Below, piece after piece: positions 27,392-36,307 of a stretch of DNA of 46,309 nucleotides. This DNA comes from Nitratireductor aquibiodomus NL21 = JCM 21793 (GTDB taxonomy: Bacteria > Pseudomonadota > Alphaproteobacteria > Rhizobiales > Rhizobiaceae): assembly GCF_000615975.1 (NCBI RefSeq), contig NZ_BAMP01000028.1, positions 1 through 46,309 on the forward strand. The letters are read 5' to 3'. Within the stretch, counting starts at the first letter, position 1, and each line of letters starts with the position of its first letter. A program made the translations under genes and the position numbers. Below the pieces are notes generated by a model. It worked only from the letters and a program-made list of their open reading frames with translations. It was not told where the DNA came from and ran no database searches.

Positions 27392-28643
27392 TTTTGCAGA
27401 ACCTCTTCAGGGAGTTGTGAATGTGACGGTTTCGGACCTGCTCCAGCCAGAAGGCGCGGCGCGATGAACAGCGCGCCTGCGATCAGGAAAGCGGCAAAAC
27501 AGAAGATCCAGCCATAGCCGAAGGTCTGGCCAAGCACGCCAGCGACCGAGGCGGCGGCAATCGCAAGCACGGCGTCGATGCTTTGCAATACGGCAAAGTC
27601 CGTGGCTGCCTGGTGCGGGTTGCACCAGTTCATCATCGCCGCGTAGACGGCGACGAAAGACATAGCCACGGCTGCACTCTGGACGATAAGCAGGACAATG
27701 GCGGTCGTGGTCGACACGCGTCCTGACATCTCCAATCCCGCGAGAAGAAGCAGCACACCGGCGTTGAGGGCCGCAAGCAGGGTGATCGAACGGACGATGC
27801 CGGCCTTCTGTACCAGGACGGCCCCGAACACTGCCGCGAGGAAGCCGGCAGCCGCGCCGCCGGCACCGCGGATGATGCCGATCAGGTCGAGCGAGACACC
27901 CTTGTCGACCAGATAGGGCCCGGTCATGGAGGAACCCGCGCGCAGCCCCAGCTGATAGACAAGCAGAAAGATCAGTCCGCGCATCAAGCGCGGTTCGAAA
28001 GCGTGTTGCGCAGGCGGGCTTTCGGCAGGGCTTCACCGTATTCGGCAGGGTGTCCGGTGCGCTGTTTTGCAAGCGCGATAGGCAGGCTCAGCGCGACAAC
28101 GAACGCGGCCATGGCAAGCATTGACACAGCCCAGCCGGCATAGTTGTAGACGATCAGCCATATGCCGCCACCAATGAGAAAGCCAAGATAGGCGCCTGCG
28201 GTGGACGCACCGCTTGCCGCGCCCCGCGTCTCGGGCGTTGTCGCGTGAACGGCCAGCTTGTCGGTTGCGACGTCCTGTGTCGCGGCCAGAAAGCCCATCA
28301 TCAGAAGAACACCGGCGAGCGCGGGCATATGATCCTGGGGCGGCAGGTTGGCAGCAGCGATGAAGCAAAGCGTGACCCCCGTCTGACAGAGAAGGATCCA
28401 TGTGCGCTCGTTCAGGAACCGGTCGATCAACGGCGCCCAGAGAAACTTCAGCGCCCATGGCAGGAAAAGCACGGACAGATAGCCGATGCTGTCGAGCGGC
28501 ATGCCAATGTCGCGCAGTACAACCGGTAGTGCCGTCTGCACCATGCTTCCCGTGACCGATTGCGCGGCGTAAAGCCCTGCGAGCCAGCCGAGTATGACCC
28601 AGCCGGCGGAACGCGCCATCACGTAATGAACGATCTTCACCAT
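27388..28643 (-). CDS. MFS transporter, RhtX/FptX-like siderophore permease (one-base frameshift)
   Basis: Two abutting open frames encode the halves of one 12-helix permease: 28643-27984 gives six helices and 27987-27388 gives the other six. Adding a T to the TTT run at 27998-28000 joins RLRNTLFEPRLMRGLIFLLVY, giving about 418 residues. The loop block LDSIGYLSVLFLPWALKFLWAPLIDR matches the other MFS gene of this window and the RhtX/FptX/AmpG family. The start ATG at 28643 has GAGGGGG just upstream. It would carry the ferric siderophore across the inner membrane without an ABC system. A genuine split into two half-proteins is possible but less likely. Confidence 0.82.
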
Positions 28644-28694
28644 GCCCCCTCGGTCTCGAAACCGGGGCCTTCATAAGATGGTGCGAAAAACTTG

Positions 28695-28721
28695 ACTATC
28701 ATTATCAGGTTCAATGATAGT
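28695..28721. promoter_or_regulatory. Inverted repeat in divergent promoter, candidate iron-regulator or AraC site
   Basis: ACTATCATT (28695-28703) and AATGATAGT (28713-28721) form a perfect 9-bp inverted repeat with a 9-bp spacer. It lies in the 133-bp gap between the MFS gene (minus) and the AraC gene (plus). The ATCATTATC at 28699-28707 equals part of the classical Fur-box consensus. A Fur-family protein could read it; an AraC dimer is an alternative. Confidence 0.5.
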
Positions 28722-28776
28722 GCGATCAGGTCCATAATTTGCGGCAAGCGGGAACGGATGCGCAATTCGTGGGGGC

Positions 28777-29781
28777 ATGGCTTTGAGTTTACATATCGAG
28801 CAAAGAACGCTGGCGCAGTCCGAACAGCGCGAAGTGGTGGTTCTTGGACCGAGTCCAGCGGAGAAAGTGACCGCTCCACCGAGCACCGATGGCGCCTACA
28901 AGGTTCTGGGGGTGCGCAACGGCCTCACTCTGACTGTCTTCGATATCGTCGTCGGCGGGGATTTCGTAGGCCGCTATCAAACGGAGCCCTGCGTCGCCAT
29001 TGATTGTCTTTTTTGCGCTTCGGGGCAGGGCTGGATACTCGGTTCCGAAGGGGAACGCGCCGCCGTGGTGCCCTATCGACCGGGCCGCGCTTATGTGATG
29101 GCAGCGCCACGTGGTGCGCACGGCTATTATGACGTGCCGCTTGGCTCTCGCTTCAAGGGGATCGACATCCGCGTTGACATGGAGTTCTGGGGAAGGCTCG
29201 GTGCCGGCGATCTTCTCAATACGTTGACGGACGGGCATCCGCTTCACTCGGCTTCGAGCGAGGAGACATGGGTCGGTGTCCTGCCGGTCCCACCAGAGCT
29301 CCTGGCGCACGCAAAAGCGCTTTTCGATAGCGCGATGTCCGACAGCGGAGACCTTGTGCTGGAGGCGCGGGCGCTGGACATCATCGACATGGCAATAAGC
29401 GAGCTGCGCGAGGCTCAACCCGCCACGCTGGCCGCGCCGCGCGACCGCCGTCAGCTAAAACAGGCACGCGATGCGATGACCAGCGACCTCGGTCGTGCGT
29501 GGACGATCGAAGCACTTGCACGTGAAGTCGGGCTCAGCCAGAAGCGGCTGAAGTCGGGATTTCGCAACATGTATGGCACAGCGGTCTATGCGTATCTGCA
29601 GGAGCAGCGTCTTATGGAAGCGCAGCGGATGTTGCAGACAGGTGAAATGAGCGTCACCGAGATCGCGTATTCCGTCGGTTATAACAGCGCAAGCCACTTT
29701 TCGCGGCTGTTCGTTCGTCGTTTCGGCGTTCAACCATCGAAAGTACGGTGTTTGGTTGTCCAGGAAGCGGGAAGCCTTTGA
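28777..29781 (+). CDS. AraC-family transcriptional regulator (PchR-like), locus D
   Basis: 334 residues. A 200-residue sensory domain is followed by the double helix-turn-helix: WTIEALAREVGLSQKRLKSGFRNMYG (about 247-272) and VTEIAYSVGYNSASHFSRLFVRRFG (about 293-317). LSQKRLKSGFRNMYGTAV with YLQEQRLMEA is the block typical of PchR-type siderophore regulators. The gene is divergent from the MFS-receptor-monooxygenase operon, whose expression it probably activates in response to the incoming ligand. The inverted repeat at 28695-28721 lies in the shared promoter region. Confidence 0.9.
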   Translation: MALSLHIEQRTLAQSEQREVVVLGPSPAEKVTAPPSTDGAYKVLGVRNGLTLTVFDIVVGGDFVGRYQTEPCVAIDCLFCASGQGWILGSEGERAAVVPYRPGRAYVMAAPRGAHGYYDVPLGSRFKGIDIRVDMEFWGRLGAGDLLNTLTDGHPLHSASSEETWVGVLPVPPELLAHAKALFDSAMSDSGDLVLEARALDIIDMAISELREAQPATLAAPRDRRQLKQARDAMTSDLGRAWTIEALAREVGLSQKRLKSGFRNMYGTAVYAYLQEQRLMEAQRMLQTGEMSVTEIAYSVGYNSASHFSRLFVRRFGVQPSKVRCLVVQEAGSL

Positions 29782-29804
29782 GAGCGGTTAAAACGGCTCC
29801 CGGG

Positions 29805-29823
29805 TGCATTCATGACGAATGCA
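29805..29823. terminator. Hairpin between convergent AraC genes
   Basis: TGCATTC (29805-29811) and GAATGCA (29817-29823) form a perfect 7-bp stem with a 5-nt loop, nested inside a looser CGGGT/ACCCG pair. It lies in the 72-bp gap between two convergent AraC-family genes, so a shared terminator is likely. No T-tract is seen. Confidence 0.45.
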
Positions 29824-29853
29824 GCCATACCCGCGACCGGACTTGGATCGATA

Positions 29854-30711
29854 TCAATACTGTTTCGCAAACTCTTTTGGCGAACAACCGACACGCCGCC
29901 TGAACATGGCTGAAAAAGCGCTGGGGCTTACGTAACCGAGATCCATGGCGACGGTCGTAACTGGGTCACCGGCAGCAAGGCGCGCAAGGGCGTTCAGAAT
30001 CAAAGCCTGCTGACACCATTCTGAGTAGGTCATCTTCAGCTCTGTCTGAAAAAGCCTTGTCATGGTCCGGTGGCTGACATTGCCGATGCGAGCAAGCTCA
30101 TCCTTGCCACGCAGAACGGTCGGTTCACGCAATATGGCATTGCAGATGCGCGCCAGTCTCCTGTCCCGCGGCATTGGCATCGACATATCCAGACGACTGG
30201 CCATTCCGATCTCGTCGCGGATCAGGGTGACGATTGCGTCAAACGTCGAACTTGATAACGCCCCCTTTTCCTCGACTTCGATCATCCGCTGCATCAGGCA
30301 TTCGAACAGATCCGAGGCGTGGAACACTTCGGAGCTGCCGGGGAGGTCCGGCCACAAACCATGGTCGACATAGATGCTCATCATGCACATACCATCCTGC
30401 GCCTGTGCCTGATGGTACATGTTCGGTGGAATCCAGATGAAATGACCGGGCGGAACGATAATCGTCCCCTCGTCCGTCATCACCAGCATCATTCCGCTTT
30501 TGCAATAGCTGATCTGCCCGCGACCATGCTTGTGGCGGCTGGACAAAAACCCCTGCGCATAATGCGATTGCAAAGCGACCGCCGTGTTGGTGCAGTGCTC
30601 CAGATCAGCGACGATTGCGCATGTATCCGACATCGATTCGGTGACAAAGCCACCCTGGAACCCCTGACGTGGCTGCGACCGTACAGGCTGCGTTTGCATA
30701 TCCATCATCAC
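29854..30711 (-). CDS. AraC-family transcriptional regulator with N-terminal cupin sensor
   Basis: 285 residues. Residues 50-115 are an AraC_binding cupin (SSRHKHGRGQISYCKSG; PPGHFIWIPPNMYHQ). Two helix-turn-helices lie at the C-terminus: LARIGNVSHRTMTRLFQTELK and VTTVAMDLGYVSPSAFSAMFRRRVG. It is the NimR/AraC-cupin type, which senses small molecules, unlike the PchR-type regulators nearby. It follows the amidase by 82 bp on the same strand and so is the likely regulator of the peptide-ABC/hydrolase/amidase operon. The start is taken at the first of three methionines; any of the three could be used. Confidence 0.88.
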   Translation of the reverse strand: MMMDMQTQPVRSQPRQGFQGGFVTESMSDTCAIVADLEHCTNTAVALQSHYAQGFLSSRHKHGRGQISYCKSGMMLVMTDEGTIIVPPGHFIWIPPNMYHQAQAQDGMCMMSIYVDHGLWPDLPGSSEVFHASDLFECLMQRMIEVEEKGALSSSTFDAIVTLIRDEIGMASRLDMSMPMPRDRRLARICNAILREPTVLRGKDELARIGNVSHRTMTRLFQTELKMTYSEWCQQALILNALARLAAGDPVTTVAMDLGYVSPSAFSAMFRRRVGCSPKEFAKQY

Positions 30712-30793
30712 GGTGTTCCTGCGCTCCCCAATCTCGTCAGCAGCGTGTCATGAAGGATTCCACCTGACAAGCCACGGGAAGCACGCCATCGCC

Positions 30794-32205
30794 TCAATGC
30801 AGCGGCTCAATTGGCGGGACCGTACCGCCAAACCGTTCCATGGCGTCGGCGGCCGCAAGAAGGCGCCCGTCATGGAAGCGGTTGGCAATAAGCTGAACGC
30901 CGAGAGGCCCCGCACCATCGATGGAGATCGGGACGGAAAGTCCCGGCAGACCAAGGATCGGTGGCATCGTGGTCGGCGAGAGTTCTGTAAAGAAACGGTC
31001 GAACCAGGTCTTGTTCGTCTGGTCCGTGCCCACACGATACGGCTTGCGCCAGCAGACAGCCGTGAGCACGAGTGGATGCGTTTCAAAAAGCAACTGCCAG
31101 TCGCGCAAAAGCGTGCTTCGCTCGCCAGGGCCTGTAGGAAACCCGTCCGGTCCAGTTCTGGAACGCCTTCGCAAAACGCTTCCGCCGCATAGCGAATTGC
31201 AGCATCGCCGTTCTTTTCGATCTGGGTGAGAAGCCCACTGCGCATTTCGTTTATCATCACCATACGCCACAGATGAGCAGCCTCCGAGATCGACGGTATC
31301 GGCACCTCCTCCACCTGATAGCCAGCTTCACGCAATCGCTCCGCAGCCAGAAGGATCGCTTGCGCAACTTCCGGATCAACAGCACATTCCTCCGGGTCGG
31401 TAAACAATGCCACGCGGCAGGGTTTCTGCATTTCCGGTGAGGTCAAGTTCGGTGCCGGAACCTGCCAGACATCGCGTGGATCGTGACGGGACAGGGCCTC
31501 GATACCGAGAGACAAATCACTCGCCGAGCGCGCAAGCGGACCCTGAACCGCCATCATTTGCGATGCGATCATGCGCTCGGAAAGCTGAGAGGGGTTGTAG
31601 GAAGGCAGCAGACCCGATGACGGACGCAATCCATAGACGCCGCAACAATAGGCCGGATAGCGTATTGACCCGCCAATGTCGTTGCCGTGGGCAATCGTGC
31701 CGATACCGGCTGCCGCTGCCGAACCGGCTCCACCCGATGACCCACCGGGCGTTATGTCCTTGTCGTGCGGGTTGAGTGTGGCGCCATGCAAGGCGTTGTC
31801 TGTGAACCAGCGCATGGAGTAGCAGGGCGTGTTCGTCCGCCCGATAACAATCGCACCTGCGGCGCGCAGGTTGCGCACAACAGAACCGTCCTCCGGGGCG
31901 ATGAGGTCAGCCTGGCTACGGACACCATTGGTCGTTGCCCTGCCTGCATAATCGACATTTATCTTAACGGTGACGGGGACCCCATGCAGAATGCCCGGAG
32001 CGTCGCCACGCGCGAGTGCATTATCAGCGGCGCGGGCCTCGGAGAGCGCGGCCTCAGGCAACGGATCCACTACGGCATTCAAATGCGGGTTTACGGCCTC
32101 CATCCGTGCAACCGCACTTTCTACGGCCTCTCTGGAGCTGACCCGCCTTTCCCTGATCGCCTTGGCAAGATCGCTGGCATTCCATGACCACAATTCATCA
32201 TGCAT
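30794..32205 (-). CDS. Amidase (amidase-signature family; one-base frameshift)
   Basis: The repaired protein is about 470 residues, standard for the family, which hydrolyses amides with a Ser-cisSer-Lys triad. The lysine segment is GVPVTVKINVD (about 79-89). The signature is DITPGGSSGGAGSAAAAG, followed by GNDIGGSIRYPA with the nucleophile serine. The frame breaks at 31121-31125. One extra G (GCGAG to GCGGAG) joins TGFLQALA to ERSTLLRDWQLLFETHP and leads to a C-terminus with LGLPGLSVPISIDGAGPLGVQLIA, the conserved late block. It overlaps the PaiB-like gene by 8 bp. It probably cleaves an amide in the solute brought in by the Dpp-type transporter upstream. Confidence 0.87.
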
Positions 32206-32845
32206 CGTCGTCCTCCCCTTGCGATCTCGCCCCCAGACGCTCCATGAAATCTGCGCTGGGTGCCGTGGCTACGTCCCTTGCCAGCGCAGCCCTCACGCCC
32301 TTCCTGTCGGCTTCGGATTTGTCCTGATTGAACTTCAGTTTGCCTTCGATGCGATCGATCTCGATCTCCAGCCCGACAATGGCACGCAGTCTCGGCGCAA
32401 TCATTTCCTCGGGCATGGTCTCGAACGACCAATCGCCATCCTGCGGACGCTCGTATCTGGCTATGGTTTTCTCAAGGATCTTCCGATTGATCTCGGGATC
32501 CTGATTCAGGCGCACTTTTCCGTAAACATGGATCGCTCCGTAGTTCCATGTGGGAAACGTACGCTGCATGTCGTACCAGTTGACGGAGACGAAAGCATTT
32601 GGCCCCTGAAAGATGATGAGCGCTTCGCCGCCAGCCTCGAAATGCCGCCATTGCGCGTTGTTCCTGGCAATATGGCTGGTCAGTATTCCGAGGTCTTTAT
32701 GCCCGCCCGGCGCAAGCAGGAAGGGCAAGTGCGTAGCCAGCAAACCATCCTGACCGTGCGAAACGATCGTGGCGAAACTCCATTCACGCATCAAATCGTG
32801 CAGGAAGGCGGTGTCCTGCTCGCGATAGGAGGCAGGCGTATACAT
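32198..32845 (-). CDS. PaiB-family FMN-binding protein
   Basis: 215 residues. MYTPASYREQDTAFLHDLMREWSFATIV followed by LPFLLAP and LTSHIARNNAQWRHFE is the start of the PaiB family, an FMN-binding split-barrel fold. VSVNWYDMQRTFPTWNYGAIHVYGK is its most conserved block. Bacillus PaiB is called a negative transcriptional regulator, but no DNA-binding domain is visible. A flavin-dependent or stress-related role is as likely. It lies between alpha/beta hydrolase and amidase genes, abutting the first (stop and start share base 32845) and overlapping the second, so it belongs to the operon. Confidence 0.88.
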   Translation of the reverse strand: MYTPASYREQDTAFLHDLMREWSFATIVSHGQDGLLATHLPFLLAPGGHKDLGILTSHIARNNAQWRHFEAGGEALIIFQGPNAFVSVNWYDMQRTFPTWNYGAIHVYGKVRLNQDPEINRKILEKTIARYERPQDGDWSFETMPEEMIAPRLRAIVGLEIEIDRIEGKLKFNQDKSEADRKGVRAALARDVATAPSADFMERLGARSQGEDDDA

Positions 32846-33825
32846 CAGCCGATCCTTTCGCGCAGCCAGTCTGCCGTTTCACCGATCGCCCGGCGGCTGA
32901 CGGCCGCGATCGACATCGCTTCCAGAAAGCTGTGAACGGTGCCCGGATAGATGTTGTCGCAAACCTCGACACCGGCCTCGCGTAACGCCTTGGCCATGGC
33001 GACATTGTCATCATAAAGGACATCGTGGTCGGCGATCGCCATGAAGGCAGGCGGCAGGCCGGCCTTCTCGCCGCGTAAAGGGCTGGCTAGAGGGTCCAGC
33101 ATGTCATCCGGCGTGCGGATATAGTTCATGGTGAACCACAGCATCATGTGTGTGCCAAGCACGTAGGCCCCATTGCCGAACTTCACGACGGAGTCCTTGG
33201 CAAACCCCAGATCGAAGGATCCATAGTTGAGAAGCATCGCGGCAGGCAGACGTTTGCCTGTATCGCGCCGTTTCATGCAGGTGGCGACTGTGAGATTGCC
33301 GCCGGCACTGTCTCCACCCATTGCCAGTTTGTCGAATGAAAAACCGAAGGTGGCGTCGTTTTGCTCCAGCCAGTCAAGCACCGCGTCGAGTTCGTGTATC
33401 GCTTGCGGAAACTTCGCCTCCGGTGCCCGCGAATAATCGATGCCCAGAACCGTGATGCCCGCAGCCTGAGCGTACTCGCGCATCAGCCGGTCATGGGTAT
33501 CCACGCTGAACAACGTCCAGCCGCCGCCCGGAAGATAAAGCAACGCCCCATCACCCGACCGGTTCTTCGGATGATAGATGCGAAGCCTTAACGCCTCATA
33601 GGGTGTGGGAACCGCGAACTCTTCGACGGACGCCATGGTTGGCCCACCTTCAACCCATTGCGAACGCACAATTTCGGCCACTTTACGGGCCTCCGGCGGC
33701 GACATGCTTTCGCGCGGTGGAAATTTCTGGGATGCCGCTACGCCACGGCGGATGAATTCGGCGACCTCAGGGTCGAGAAGCGAAAGGGGATCGGTTGCAG
33801 ACTTGATGCCCGGCTCGGTCGTCAT
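32845..33825 (-). CDS. Alpha/beta hydrolase, HSL-type esterase
   Basis: 326 residues from the ATG at 33825, which overlaps the ABC ATPase stop (ATGA). The catalytic nucleophile elbow is GGDSAGGN (about 168-175). The acid lies near AIADHDVLYDDN and the histidine in PGTVHSFLEA, completing a hormone-sensitive-lipase-type triad. The oxyanion-hole motif, normally HGGGW, reads LPGGGW here, so the conserved His is replaced by Pro. The fold is otherwise intact. In the operon it would act on an ester or lactone of the imported solute. Activity despite the HGGG change is uncertain. Confidence 0.88.
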   Translation of the reverse strand: MTTEPGIKSATDPLSLLDPEVAEFIRRGVAASQKFPPRESMSPPEARKVAEIVRSQWVEGGPTMASVEEFAVPTPYEALRLRIYHPKNRSGDGALLYLPGGGWTLFSVDTHDRLMREYAQAAGITVLGIDYSRAPEAKFPQAIHELDAVLDWLEQNDATFGFSFDKLAMGGDSAGGNLTVATCMKRRDTGKRLPAAMLLNYGSFDLGFAKDSVVKFGNGAYVLGTHMMLWFTMNYIRTPDDMLDPLASPLRGEKAGLPPAFMAIADHDVLYDDNVAMAKALREAGVEVCDNIYPGTVHSFLEAMSIAAVSRRAIGETADWLRERIG

Positions 33826-35468
33826 GCGTGTATTCCTGTTCCTGTCGCGGTGATGTCCTGATCGGCAAAAAATTTGCGCCCCGGCACCGCAGCCAAAAGG
33901 CTGCGCGTGTAGTCTTCTGTCGGAGAGGAGAACAATGTCTCTGCAGGTGCATCCTCGACGATGCACCCGTTGCGCATCACGACAATCCTGTCCGCGATTT
34001 CGCGGGCAACGCGCAGGTCGTGCGTGATGAACAGCATCGTCAGACCCATTTGCGCTTTGAGATCCGACAGCAGTCTGAGCACCTGCGCCTGAACCGAAAC
34101 GTCGAGCGCAGAAACGGCCTCGTCCGCGATCAGGAACTCAGGATCGAGAGCGAGGGCTCGGGCAATGCAAATCCGTTGGCGCTGGCCGCCTGAAAATTCA
34201 TGCGGAAAACGATCAAACGCACTCGCATCCAGTCCAACGCGTTCAAGCCATTTCCTTGCCGTGGCCTCCGCCTCCCTGCGCGAGCTTCCGAACGCTATGG
34301 GACCACGGGCTATGCTGTCACCTACACGCAGTCGAGGGTCCAGAGACGCGTAGGGGTCCTGAAAAACGATCTGCGCGCGGCGGCGGTATTCCCGCAAAGC
34401 CACGCGCCCCATGCCTCGGACATCCTCTCCATTGAACAGAACCTGCCCGCTGTCTGCATCGATCAGCCGAAGTATCATCCGCGCGAGTGTCGATTTTCCA
34501 GAACCGCTCTCCCCGACCACGGCAAGGGTTTCCCCCTTGCTGATCGACAGCTCAAGCCCGGCAGCAGCATCGACGCGGCGATACTTGGCAAAAAGCCCCT
34601 GCTTCACGACGAATGTCTTGCGCAGGTCACTGATCTGCAGAAGCGCTGTTTTTTTCCCACCGCCTGCGCGCACATGACCACGACCGGGAACGGCATCCAT
34701 GAGTTGGCGTGTGTAGGCATCACGCGGATTGTTCAGAATTTCACTCGCCGTACCCTGTTCGACCACTTTGCCGTGGCGTAGCACCACCACGCGATGCGCT
34801 ATGTCGGCAACAACACCGATGTCATGGGTGATGAACAGAACACCCATGCCACGCTCAGCCTGCAGCGAACGAATGAGATCCAGAATCTGCCGCTGCGTGG
34901 TGACATCAAGGGCCGTTGTCGGTTCGTCGGCGATCAGAAGAGCCGGGTCGTTTGCCAGCGCCATGGCAATCATGACACGCTGCCGCTGGCCGCCCGAAAG
35001 CTGGAACGGAAAAGCGGATACCGCCGCTGCGGGATCGGGCAAACCGACCTGTGAGAAAAGCTCGATCACCCGCTGCGAAATGCTCTTTGCCGAAACATCG
35101 CTGCGGTGCGTGTAGATCGCTTCAGCCACCTGCTCGCCCACGCGCCGTAGCGGATTGAGAGCGGTCAACGGCTCCTGAAAGATCATGGCGAGGTCGGAGC
35201 CCCGAAGTCGTCTGATTTCGCCTGCGGGAGCCTGTGTCAGCTTCTTTCCATTGAAGACGATATCGCCATCCAGATACCGCACCTTGCGCGGCAGAAGGTC
35301 GAGGATCGCATGCGCGATCATCGACTTTCCCGAACCGCTTTCGCCCACCAGGCAGACAATCTCGTTGGGCCTGACATCGAGGCTGACAGCGTCCAGCGCC
35401 TTCTTTCGGTCTGCGCCTTCGGGCAAGGCCAGAGAAAGGCTCTGAATGGAAAGCAGTCCGCCGCTCAT
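33822..35468 (-). CDS. Dipeptide/oligopeptide ABC transporter, two ATP-binding domains fused (DppD-DppF type)
   Basis: 548 residues with two complete NBDs. The first has Walker [10 protein letters not shown], signature LSGGQRQR and Walker [13 protein letters not shown]. The second has [17 protein letters not shown] and [15 protein letters not shown]1 ends with the Dpp/Opp-type C-terminal segment near AVPGRGHVR. Fused DppD/F ATPases are common in Rhizobiales and relatives. It overlaps the DppC-like permease by 4 bp and the hydrolase by 4 bp, and it powers the importer encoded by the next three upstream genes. Confidence 0.92.
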   Translation of the reverse strand: MSGGLLSIQSLSLALPEGADRKKALDAVSLDVRPNEIVCLVGESGSGKSMIAHAILDLLPRKVRYLDGDIVFNGKKLTQAPAGEIRRLRGSDLAMIFQEPLTALNPLRRVGEQVAEAIYTHRSDVSAKSISQRVIELFSQVGLPDPAAAVSAFPFQLSGGQRQRVMIAMALANDPALLIADEPTTALDVTTQRQILDLIRSLQAERGMGVLFITHDIGVVADIAHRVVVLRHGKVVEQGTASEILNNPRDAYTRQLMDAVPGRGHVRAGGGKKTALLQISDLRKTFVVKQGLFAKYRRVDAAAGLELSISKGETLAVVGESGSGKSTLARMILRLIDADSGQVLFNGEDVRGMGRVALREYRRRAQIVFQDPYASLDPRLRVGDSIARGPIAFGSSRREAEATARKWLERVGLDASAFDRFPHEFSGGQRQRICIARALALDPEFLIADEAVSALDVSVQAQVLRLLSDLKAQMGLTMLFITHDLRVAREIADRIVVMRNGCIVEDAPAETLFSSPTEDYTRSLLAAVPGRKFFADQDITATGTGIHA

Positions 35469-36295
35469 GATCTTGAAATCCTCGGATTGAGTGCGTCGTT
35501 AAGCGCTTCTCCGACCAGATTGATGGCGACCACCGTCACCAGAATGGCAATCCCCGGGAAGAAACTCATCCACCAGGCCTGACGGATAACCGTACGACCC
35601 GCCCCAATCATGTACCCCCATGACATGTGGTTGGGATCGCCAAGTCCCATGAAAGAAAGAGCCGCTTCGATCAGAATGGCCGATGCCACCGTCAGGGATC
35701 CGGTGACGATGATCGGCGAAATCGCATTCGGCAGAACATGGCGGAACATCACGGATAGTGGCGATTGCCCCTGGCAGCGTGCTGCCTGCACAAACTCTCG
35801 CTGGGTGACCGACATCACCTGCGCGCGCGCCAGGCGCGCAAGCGGCGGCCAACTGACAAGTGCAATCGCCACGATGATCGTGCCAAGCGAGGGCGACAGA
35901 ATGGCCACGAAGAGGATCGCCAGAACAAAGCTCGGTATTGTCTGGAAAATTTCGGTGAACCGGACAATGACCGTATCGACGGTACCACCCGCATACCCAG
36001 CGACACATCCCAGCAACACGCCCACAAACAGCGCTGCAAGCGTGGAGACAATGCCGATAAGCAGAGAGACGCGGGCACCATGCATGACACCGCTGGCGAT
36101 ATCCCGACCGAGAGTGTCCGTTCCAAGAAGCATCCCGTTCTCACCGGGCGCGCTAAACGGAATGCCCGACATTTCCCACGGCGAAGCGGGATACAGAATC
36201 GGCGCGGAAACGGCCATCAGACAGCTGATTGCCAGCAAAAGCAGTCCTGCAATTCCCGTCGGGCGGCCAAGGAAAGTTTTCACAACATCCTTCAT
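35465..36295 (-). CDS. Dipeptide/oligopeptide ABC transporter permease (DppC-like)
   Basis: 276 residues. A short cytoplasmic N-terminus leads to a first helix (GIAGLLLLAISCLMAVSAPILYP). The loop HPLGTDxLGRD-type block reads MLLGTDTLGRDIASGVMHGARVSLLIG, diagnostic of DppC/OppC. The coupling motif is EFVQAARCQGQSPLSVMFRHVLPNAISPIIV (EAA loop). It lies 12 bp after the DppB-like permease and overlaps the fused ATPase gene. It forms the inner-membrane channel with DppB. Confidence 0.92.
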   Translation of the reverse strand: MKDVVKTFLGRPTGIAGLLLLAISCLMAVSAPILYPASPWEMSGIPFSAPGENGMLLGTDTLGRDIASGVMHGARVSLLIGIVSTLAALFVGVLLGCVAGYAGGTVDTVIVRFTEIFQTIPSFVLAILFVAILSPSLGTIIVAIALVSWPPLARLARAQVMSVTQREFVQAARCQGQSPLSVMFRHVLPNAISPIIVTGSLTVASAILIEAALSFMGLGDPNHMSWGYMIGAGRTVIRQAWWMSFFPGIAILVTVVAINLVGEALNDALNPRISRS

Positions 36296-36307
36296 ATCTG
36301 CCTGCCT

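Noticed and set aside
27388..28643. Genuine two-gene, half-size MFS heterodimer
   Set aside because: The four-base overlap looks like translational coupling. However, one added T in a TTT run restores a single standard 12-helix permease, and ten other such one-base breaks occur in the window.
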